From contig OY782680.1 of the NCBI GenBank assembly GCA_963678085.1, positions 1,116,001-1,180,000 on the forward strand: a DNA stretch of 64,000 nt, read 5' to 3'. Positions within the stretch are counted from its first letter, which is position 1. Each line of letters opens with the position of its first letter. The position numbers and the translations under genes are program-made. The notes below the pieces were generated by a model. The model saw only the letters and a program-made list of their open reading frames with translations, searched no databases and was not told where the DNA came from. Positions 57,580 through 64,000 of the stretch are shown piece by piece. This DNA is from Aliishimia sp963678085. Lineage in GTDB: Bacteria; Pseudomonadota; Alphaproteobacteria; Rhodobacterales; Rhodobacteraceae.

Positions 57580-58656
57580 TTAGAACCAACGCCCGGTTGC
57601 GGTCAGATACAGGCAGTCATCATCGCTGGTGTCTGAGGCCACGCCCGTTGCAAGCAGCGCGAGGCGCCAATGCTGATCTGTGCCCGCCACGCCTCGGATC
57701 GCGCGGATATTGCTCAGACGCACTGGATCATTTGGGAAATCGGCGGCATGGCTGAGCGAAACCGCGGGATCGGCCGCGAAATCTGCGGCAAAGGCAAAGC
57801 TCTGCAGATTGGTCGTGGTCACATCGATCAGCACTTTCGCCGTGCAGATCTGGGTGCCATCGGCAAAGCGCACATACTCTCCATTTGCATTTGAGCCCCG
57901 CTCGATCACCGCCCCTGTGGGAATGCCGGTCGCCTCTGAGACCGTGCCGAGCAGATTGCCCGGGCTATAAGCATAATCGGCGCGGGCCAGGCGGGCAGCG
58001 CTCACATCGGTTGGGGATTGCTGCACCGATTGTCCGCTCACGGTTGCGCTTGCCCCATCAAAGCGCAAAGCCTCAACAAAGCTGGCCCCATCAGCGCTGA
58101 CCTTGATCGAAAAATCATCGCCGCCGATAATGCCCATTTCCGCCCGGCCCGACCAATTGGACTGAAACAACAGGCTGGCACTCTCAGCAGCGCTGGCCTT
58201 ATTCACCTTGATCTGATGCCCGCCCCCCTCATGGGTGAAAAGCGCGGCTTGCGAGGATAGCGCAAAACGGTTCACCGTATCGGCGCTTGTGTTAATGCCC
58301 AGGGAGCTAGGCGTGCCAGTGCTCGCAGCGCTCCAGCCCATGCCATCATAGACGATCTGGGTGCCAAGCTGCTCATCCCAGGCAATCCATCCGGTTTGGG
58401 GCGACGTAAAGCTCCAGGCCCCGCCCTCATATTGCGCCAGTTTTCCCTCTTGGCCAAGAAAATCTCCGGTGGCTGGGCCGGTGACGACATAGCGCGCACC
58501 CTCTGCCTCAGCCCCCGTTGGCGCGGTTGCTTGGCCTAGCACGCTTAGCTGCACCACACGATCAAGCAGCGCGAGCGCCTCATTATGGGTCACATGTTTC
58601 TGAGCCTGGCCGTTCTGGATAAAGGGCAGCGAAAGGTGGATGGAATTTTGCGTCAT
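57580..58656 (-). CDS. DUF2793 protein, GTA head-spike-like
   Basis: The 358-residue product starts LSLPFIQNGQAQKHVTHNEA, the hallmark of DUF2793, followed by repeats such as GQEGKLAQYEGGAWSFTSPQTG and WIAWDEQLGTQIVYDG. In Rhodobacter capsulatus DUF2793 proteins form the head spikes of gene transfer agent particles, encoded away from the main GTA cluster. No other GTA gene is in this window. A role in GTA or prophage particles is an inference from the family. Confidence 0.82.
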   Translation of the reverse strand: MTQNSIHLSLPFIQNGQAQKHVTHNEALALLDRVVQLSVLGQATAPTGAEAEGARYVVTGPATGDFLGQEGKLAQYEGGAWSFTSPQTGWIAWDEQLGTQIVYDGMGWSAASTGTPSSLGINTSADTVNRFALSSQAALFTHEGGGHQIKVNKASAAESASLLFQSNWSGRAEMGIIGGDDFSIKVSADGASFVEALRFDGASATVSGQSVQQSPTDVSAARLARADYAYSPGNLLGTVSEATGIPTGAVIERGSNANGEYVRFADGTQICTAKVLIDVTTTNLQSFAFAADFAADPAVSLSHAADFPNDPVRLSNIRAIRGVAGTDQHWRLALLATGVASDTSDDDCLYLTATGRWF

Positions 58657-58733
58657 GGTATCCCTCAGAGATCTGCGACATGGTCGGGTATTTGAGGGCT
58701 AACTTGCCGTAATTTCCTAAAAATCTGCCTACG

Positions 58734-59696
58734 TCACCGTGCGCCCGAAGAAACCCTATAGGCAAGCGCATTGGCGCAGCCGCGCAGGCCGAAATCTGGC
58801 ACATTCACCAGATACACACCGCATTCAGCGCGCAGCTTGCTAAAGCGCCCCCCGGCGGCGAAGATGTCGAAAAATTCTTGATCAAAGAGCCAGGGATTTG
58901 CCTGGGCCACGCCGCCCACTAGGAAAACGCCGCCTTTGCACATCGCCGTCATGGACAGGTTTCCGCACAGGCTGGCGAGGTGAGTTCGGAAAATGTTCAG
59001 ACACATGGTGGCTTCGGGCTCATGTGTTTTGGCGCGCGCGACTATCTCTGCCGCTGGGGTGCCGCTTTGCCCGCCGCAGGCCTGATAGAGCAGGGGCAGC
59101 CCGGTGCCGCTGATCATGCCTTCGGCTTCAACACTATAGGTTTGGCCGATTTGCACCTCGGGCCACAGACGGATGAAGGCTTCAAAGATCGGGATTTCCG
59201 TAGCATCGCGCGGGGTCAGCGCGACATGGCCGCCCTCACCAGAGACGACCATGGGGCCATGTGGGGTGTCGGCCAAAATCCCAACGCCAAGCCCTGTGCC
59301 TGGACCAACCACAGCGCGATTCCCCGGTTGAATAGGTCCGCTTTGCCCGATGGGGGTGACATGCTCTTGACGCACAGAGGCGAGGAACCAGGCGGCCGCT
59401 TCGAAATCATTGATCACCAGAGCCTCTTGTGCCCCTGTTGCGGCTTTGATCTGATCGGGGCAGAGCAGCCAGCCCCCATTGGTCAGCCGAATCTGCTCGC
59501 CGATCACCGGCCCTGCACCCGCCGCGATGACTGCGCGTGGGGGTTCGTTTTGCGTGGCGGCTATCTCACCCAGGCTCCGGGCCACATCGCGCTCCGGTGT
59601 CATGGGCAGCTCCCAACGCTGGGTCAGCTCCGCGTTTTCCACCCGCGCCACGCGCATATTGGTGCCGCCGATATCCGCGACCAGATCATAGCTCAT
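58734..59696 (-). CDS. glk: Glucokinase
   Basis: The 320-residue Glk-family enzyme phosphorylates glucose with ATP. DIGGTNMRVA is the phosphate loop, VVGPGTGLGVGIL and GEGGHVALTPR (the catalytic region) are typical, and LVGGVAQANPWLF lies near the C-terminus. Its ATG overlaps the copA stop by four bases, so it is in the copA-glk transcript although the pathways differ. Confidence 0.92.
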   Translation of the reverse strand: MSYDLVADIGGTNMRVARVENAELTQRWELPMTPERDVARSLGEIAATQNEPPRAVIAAGAGPVIGEQIRLTNGGWLLCPDQIKAATGAQEALVINDFEAAAWFLASVRQEHVTPIGQSGPIQPGNRAVVGPGTGLGVGILADTPHGPMVVSGEGGHVALTPRDATEIPIFEAFIRLWPEVQIGQTYSVEAEGMISGTGLPLLYQACGGQSGTPAAEIVARAKTHEPEATMCLNIFRTHLASLCGNLSMTAMCKGGVFLVGGVAQANPWLFDQEFFDIFAAGGRFSKLRAECGVYLVNVPDFGLRGCANALAYRVSSGAR

Positions 59697-61876
59697 GTCC
59701 CTCTCCGCAGGCGCAGGGCGTTCGTGACCACAAAAACCGACGAGAGCGCCATCGCCCCGGCCCCAAGCATAGGGGAGAGCTGCCAGCCGAAGGCAGGGTA
59801 AAACAGCCCCATCGCCACAGGGATAAGAGCCGCGTTATAGCCAAAGGCCCAAAACAGGTTCTGGCGGATATTGGCGCGCGTGGCGCGGGCGAGTTTTAGC
59901 AGCTTGGGCAAAACGCTTAAGTCATGGGTTTGCAGCACCACATCCGCCGTTTCAATGGCTACATCCGTGCCTGTGCCAATCGCGATGCCGACCTCAGCCT
60001 GTGCTAAGGCGGGCGCGTCGTTGATGCCATCCCCGACAAAGGCAACCGGGCCTGTCGCCTGTAACTGCTCCACCACGGCGCGCTTGTCTGCGGGCAGAAC
60101 CTCGGCATGCACCATTTCAATCCCCAGCTCTTTTGCCACATGATTTGCAACCGGGGCTTGATCGCCTGAGATCAGAACGGGCTCAAACCCGGCCTGTTTC
60201 AGGGATTGGATCATCGCTTTGGCCTCAGCGCGAATCGTATCGGATAGGCCAAAAGCGGCAAGCACACGGCCTGAGCGCGCAACGATCACAGGTGTGGCGG
60301 CGGCGCTTTGGATGTCTTGCAGCGCTTGGGTTAGGCCGCTGAGGGACATACCTTGCTCGGTGAAAAGCCGGGGCGCGCCGATCAGGATCTCATCTCCGCC
60401 GATTTGTCCACGCAGCCCATGTCCGGGGATTGCCTCAACCCCTTCAACCTCTAGGAGCGTGCCGGTATAGGCGGCGCAGAGGGCGCGGGCGATGGGATGC
60501 TCGCTTTGTGCCTCGATGGAGGCGGCGAGTTTTAGGGCCTCGGCGGTTTCCCCATAGCTATGCGCCAGTGAAAGTTGGCCTGTGGTCAGTGTCCCGGTCT
60601 TGTCAAAGGCGATGGATTGAACGCGCGCCAGATGTTCGAGAGCCGCCCCTTGCCGCAAAAGTGCCCCCATCTGCGCGGCGCGGCCAGAGGCGACGACGAT
60701 GGATACCGGAGTGGCGAGCCCCATGGCGCAGGGGCAGGCGATGATCAGTACCGAGACCAGTGCCACAAGCGCCTGGGCCAGCGTGCCCCCAGCCAGTAGC
60801 CAGCCAAGGCAGGACAGCACAGCCAACGTCATGACAACGGGCACGAAAACCGAGGTTACCCGGTCAATCATTGCCTGCACGGGCAGTTTTGCACCCTGTG
60901 CGCGCTCGACCATTTGCACGATGCGGGCCAGGTTTGTGTCTGCGCCCACGGCGCTGGCTTCATATTCCAGCGCGGTATTTTGCGCCAACGTGCCCGCAGA
61001 GACAGCCGCGCCAGGGGATTTGAGCACTGGGATTGGCTCGCCAGTGAGCATCGCCTCTTCGACATAGCCTTGCCCGCTGGTCACGTGCCCATCAACCGCG
61101 ATGCGCGATCCGGGGCGCGCTAAAAGCCTATCACCGATCCTGACCTCTGAAAGGGGAGCCTCGGCCCAGTCTCCATCCCGCCAAACTGGGGCGGTTTCGG
61201 GTTGTAGATCGACCAGTGCGCGGATTGCTGCACCTGCCTGGCCCTTTGCGCGCGCCTCTAGGGCGCGTCCTAAAAGGATCAGCGTGACAATGACTCCGGC
61301 AGCTTCGAAATACACCGCGCGGCTCGCCTGAGGCACAAGGCTTGGCAAAAGCAGGACCACCAGCGAATAGGCCCAAGACGCCCCCGCCCCCAGTGCCACC
61401 AGCGCATTCATATCCGGAGCGCGCCGCGCAAGAGAGGCAAAGCCTGCGGTGAAAAACTGCAAGCCGGGCCAGAAGAGAACGGTTGTGATAAACAGGGCCT
61501 GCAGGCTCCAAGACAGGCCTAGCCCGATATTTGCGTGGACCCAGTGATGGAACGCGGGAAAAGCATGCCCGCCCATTTCCAGAATAAACACGGGCAGGGT
61601 GAGCGCGGCGGCAATCCAGAACTTGCGCCAGATCTGCCCCGCATCCACATCCACGCGCTGCATGGGATCAAGCAGCACCTCTGCTGCATAACCGCCTTTG
61701 GTGAGAGCCTCAGCGATCACCTGCGCGGGCGCGTTGCTGTCCATCTGGGCCGTTCCGCTGGCGAGGTTCACCGCTGCATGGCTCACGCTGGGATGGGCCT
61801 GTAAGATCTTTTCCACCCGCCCCACACAGGAGGCGCAATGCATGCCAGTTACGCGAAGTCGGATCTGTTGGGCCAT
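59693..61876 (-). CDS. copA: Copper-exporting P1B-type ATPase
   Basis: The 727-residue pump has one N-terminal metal-binding domain (GMHCASC, C14 and C17), the transmembrane metal site CPC in IIACPCAMGLATP, the phosphorylation site FDKTGTLTTG, the HP motif SEHPIARAL, and GDGINDAPAL. These define a Cu(+) exporter. No CueR-type regulator is adjacent. It overlaps glk downstream and lies 18 bases after panC. Confidence 0.95.
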   Translation of the reverse strand: MAQQIRLRVTGMHCASCVGRVEKILQAHPSVSHAAVNLASGTAQMDSNAPAQVIAEALTKGGYAAEVLLDPMQRVDVDAGQIWRKFWIAAALTLPVFILEMGGHAFPAFHHWVHANIGLGLSWSLQALFITTVLFWPGLQFFTAGFASLARRAPDMNALVALGAGASWAYSLVVLLLPSLVPQASRAVYFEAAGVIVTLILLGRALEARAKGQAGAAIRALVDLQPETAPVWRDGDWAEAPLSEVRIGDRLLARPGSRIAVDGHVTSGQGYVEEAMLTGEPIPVLKSPGAAVSAGTLAQNTALEYEASAVGADTNLARIVQMVERAQGAKLPVQAMIDRVTSVFVPVVMTLAVLSCLGWLLAGGTLAQALVALVSVLIIACPCAMGLATPVSIVVASGRAAQMGALLRQGAALEHLARVQSIAFDKTGTLTTGQLSLAHSYGETAEALKLAASIEAQSEHPIARALCAAYTGTLLEVEGVEAIPGHGLRGQIGGDEILIGAPRLFTEQGMSLSGLTQALQDIQSAAATPVIVARSGRVLAAFGLSDTIRAEAKAMIQSLKQAGFEPVLISGDQAPVANHVAKELGIEMVHAEVLPADKRAVVEQLQATGPVAFVGDGINDAPALAQAEVGIAIGTGTDVAIETADVVLQTHDLSVLPKLLKLARATRANIRQNLFWAFGYNAALIPVAMGLFYPAFGWQLSPMLGAGAMALSSVFVVTNALRLRRGT

Positions 61877-61894
61877 AAGGTTGAGCGCCAGGAG

Positions 61895-62746
61895 CTAGAG
61901 AGCGGTTGCGTCAATATTATCAATCAAGCGCACGCCCGCAAGCCAAGCAGCGACCAAAAGACGGCTGGGCACAGTGGCGGTGTCCAGCGGGCGCAGATCG
62001 TCATTGGCGCGCAGATCCAGATATTCGACCTCGGTAAAGCCTGCGCGGGTGATCTCGGCAATCGCTGTCTCTTTCAGCTCTGTGAAAGGCGTGCCCATGC
62101 GAAGCTCTGCGGCAATGCGTTCTAGGGCTAGGTGCAGCGCCGGGGCTTTTACGCGGGCGCGGTCAGAAAGCAGCAGATTGCGCGAGGACATAGCAAGTCC
62201 GTCTTCTTCGCGGATCGTCGGGCAACCGATCACATCGACCCAAAGGTTGAGATCTTCGGCAAGACGGCGCACCACTTGTAGTTGCTGGAAATCTTTTTCG
62301 CCAAAGAAGGCATGTGTCGCGCCGCTCTGTCCAAAGAGCTTGGCGACAACCGTTGCCGCCCCGTCAAAATGCCCAGGGCGATGCGCGCCGCAAAGCACAT
62401 CTGTGAGCCCAGTCACGGAGATAGTGGTGGAAAAGGCGGGCGGGTACATGGTAGCACCATCTGGCACCCAGATCGCATCTACCCCATATTTGCTGAGCTT
62501 TTGTGCGTCTTCCTCTTCTGTGCGGGGGTAGTTTTCATAATCGGACGGTGCGTTAAATTGCTTGGGGTTCACAAAGATCGTCACGATCACGCGGTCACAT
62601 TGCGTTTTGGCTGCGCGCACCAGCGAGAGATGCCCATCATGCAAAGCGCCCATCGTCGGCACAACGCCGATGCTTTGCCCGCGCACGCGCCAGGGGCTCC
62701 ACATCGCGTGCAGCTCAGCGAGGTCTCGGATGATGGGCGGCGTCAT
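61895..62746 (-). CDS. panC: Pantothenate synthetase
   Basis: The 283-residue enzyme joins pantoate and beta-alanine with ATP, the last step to pantothenate. VPTMGALHDGHLSLVRAA holds the HxGH nucleotide motif; FGEKDFQQLQVVRRL and REEDGLAMSSRNLLL are diagnostic. Its start overlaps the panB stop by four bases, giving a panB-panC operon. Confidence 0.95.
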   Translation of the reverse strand: MTPPIIRDLAELHAMWSPWRVRGQSIGVVPTMGALHDGHLSLVRAAKTQCDRVIVTIFVNPKQFNAPSDYENYPRTEEEDAQKLSKYGVDAIWVPDGATMYPPAFSTTISVTGLTDVLCGAHRPGHFDGAATVVAKLFGQSGATHAFFGEKDFQQLQVVRRLAEDLNLWVDVIGCPTIREEDGLAMSSRNLLLSDRARVKAPALHLALERIAAELRMGTPFTELKETAIAEITRAGFTEVEYLDLRANDDLRPLDTATVPSRLLVAAWLAGVRLIDNIDATAL

Positions 62747-63576
62747 GATTTGGGCTCTGGCGCATGGGAGGCGAACACATGCTCTGGCCCCGGGAAACGG
62801 CGCGCGCGCACATCGCTTGCATAGGCCTTAGCTGCGGCTTTGGCATCCGTGCCGAGCGTGGCATAGCGTTTCACGAATTTTGGCTTAAAGGCGGTAAAGA
62901 GCCCCAGCATATCATCCACCACCAGGATTTGCCCATCGCAATTGGCAGAGGCGCCAATGCCAATGGTCGGGATGCTCAGCGTCTCGGTGATCTCATCGGC
63001 CAGCTTGGCCGGGACTTTTTCCAGCACGATCGCAAAGGCCCCGGCTTGCTCGGTCGCGCGCGCATCTGCCAGAATGGTTTGTGCCGCCTCATCCCGGCCC
63101 TGAACCTTATATCCCCCCAGCGTGTGGATCGCTTGCGGCGTGAGCCCCACATGCGCCATCACAGGAATGCCGCGCGCCACCAAAAAGGCGATAGTCTCAG
63201 CCATATGCACCCCGCCTTCCAGCTTAATCGCGCCTGCACCGGTTTCGCGCATCAAGCGCGCCGCGCTCTCAAAGGCTTGCTGAGGGCTTGCCTCATAACA
63301 GCCAAAGGGCAGATCCACGACCATCATCGCCGAATGCAGCCCCCGCCGCACCGCTTTGCCATGCAGGATCATCATCTCTAGATCCACTTCAAGCGTGGAG
63401 CTGAGCCCATGTAACACCATGCCCACGGAATCGCCCACCAGCACAAAGTCGCAAACCTCATCCAAAAGCTGCGCCATGGGCGTGGTATAGGCGGTGAGGC
63501 TGACAATCGGGCGCGCGCCCTTCATCGCCTTGATATCGACCGGCAGGGGGGCTGTCTTTTTCGCAGTGGCGCTCAT
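62743..63576 (-). CDS. panB: 3-methyl-2-oxobutanoate hydroxymethyltransferase
   Basis: The 277-residue TIM-barrel enzyme makes ketopantoate from alpha-ketoisovalerate and methylene-tetrahydrofolate. Metal and substrate motifs are visible: FVLVGDSVGMVLHG, AGAIKLEGGVHMAETI, MAHVGLTPQAIHTLGGYKVQ and FAIVLEKVPAKLA. First gene of panBC. Divergent from the cupin gene. Confidence 0.95.
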   Translation of the reverse strand: MSATAKKTAPLPVDIKAMKGARPIVSLTAYTTPMAQLLDEVCDFVLVGDSVGMVLHGLSSTLEVDLEMMILHGKAVRRGLHSAMMVVDLPFGCYEASPQQAFESAARLMRETGAGAIKLEGGVHMAETIAFLVARGIPVMAHVGLTPQAIHTLGGYKVQGRDEAAQTILADARATEQAGAFAIVLEKVPAKLADEITETLSIPTIGIGASANCDGQILVVDDMLGLFTAFKPKFVKRYATLGTDAKAAAKAYASDVRARRFPGPEHVFASHAPEPKS

Positions 63577-63668
63577 AACAGGGGCTTTCCTTTTTCTTGG
63601 CGCCCTTTATCAAGCTAGCACGCGGCCAGGGCGGTGGCACCATGCCGCAGCCGCAAAAGGAGCAAGAC

Positions 63669-64000
63669 ATGATCCATCACCCCAATGGCAGCCGCGTCGC
63701 AACGCGCGCGAACCCTGATTACTTCACTGGCGAGGTCTGGATGACGCCAGTGATGACTGTGCCAGAGCCAGGACGGCTGCAAGCGCTCATGGTGCGGTTC
63801 AGCCCCGGTGCGCGTACGGCTTGGCACACGCATCCTTTCGGGCAAACGATTTATGTGATATCGGGCAAAGGGCTGATCTGTCGGCGCGGGGAGACACCAA
63901 AGGTCATTCTGCCTGGCGATACGGTCTATTTTGAAGCCGGTGAAGAGCATTGGCATGGCGCGGCCCCCGATTTTGCTATGTCACATATGGCGATGCAAGA
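63669..64000 (+). CDS. Cupin-domain protein (partial, runs off the window)
   Basis: ATG 63669 follows AAAAGGAG. The 110 residues visible have both cupin motifs: GARTAWHTHPFGQTIYVISG and GDTVYFEAGEEHWHGAAP, with likely metal ligands HxH, a glutamine and a C-terminal histidine. It resembles small quinol-type cupins near carboxymuconolactone decarboxylase-like proteins. The C-terminus lies beyond the window. Confidence 0.85.
   Translation, partial: MIHHPNGSRVATRANPDYFTGEVWMTPVMTVPEPGRLQALMVRFSPGARTAWHTHPFGQTIYVISGKGLICRRGETPKVILPGDTVYFEAGEEHWHGAAPDFAMSHMAMQ

Noticed and set aside
1..64000. CRISPR arrays
   Set aside because: No regularly spaced short repeats with unique spacers were seen; the repeats present are dispersed or origin-like.

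Overview
The window reads as the chromosome of an alphaproteobacterium of the Rhodobacterales, most likely the marine Roseobacter group. The reasons are: the end of the atp operon (atpD-atpC); an Hsp20 gene followed by DUF1150; a class II-type gshA; a hemD-mitofilin-HemY cluster; a DUF2793 protein of the gene-transfer-agent head-spike type; an MtoX methanethiol oxidase; ectoine-catabolism genes (doeA, doeD); and G+C-rich intergenic repeats. I do not assign a species.

Layout. 1-5.2 kb: atpD/atpC, a membrane protein, two tandem LprI-like secreted proteins, prs, a DsbA-fold isomerase and an alpha/beta hydrolase. 5.2-20.5 kb: a genomic island inside the 3' half of a tRNA-Asn gene. The intact tRNA is at 20421-20495 and the displaced 3' half at 5221-5269. 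The island carries a tyrosine integrase, two AlpA-like small DNA-binding proteins, a prim-pol primase followed by a VapE-type ATPase, an origin-like repeat cluster, a terminase-small-subunit-like gene, and several unknown genes. It has no capsid, portal or large terminase gene. This matches the plan of a phage satellite (PICI-like). Three insertion sequences lie in it: one IS630 next to the left end and two near-identical inverted IS110 copies. One IS110 splits the primase gene after codon 19. The other abuts the headless remnant of a predicted conflict-system protein of the TPR-GreAB-C-PIN type. The IS110 leader can be read as a bridge RNA whose four guide segments match the element ends and the primase target.

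20.5-32.6 kb: gshA, a small membrane protein, rsmE, divergent ubiA, an OmpA-family envelope protein with a partner, a four-gene manganese/zinc ABC transporter, a RidA protein, and a WYL regulator divergent from two small genes. 32.7-43.8 kb: doeA/doeD, mtoX with a membrane partner, chromate resistance (chrB-like, chrA), and a sugar-acid cluster (SDR, pentonate dehydratase, KDG-type kinase). 43.8-57 kb: housekeeping genes (rluD-type synthase, rpoH with a sigma-32-like promoter, EVE protein, gpsA, hemD/mitofilin/HemY, hsp20, nadE) separated by two or three families of dispersed intergenic repeats. 57-64 kb: a DUF2165-like membrane protein, the DUF2793 protein, glk, copA, panC, panB and the start of a cupin gene.

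The chromosomal genes form short operons, often with 4-8 base stop/start overlaps. The island genes are also tightly packed (overlaps at 8002, 13494 and 16139). The most interesting material is in the island: readable IS110 guides, broken replication genes, and a damaged defence-like gene.
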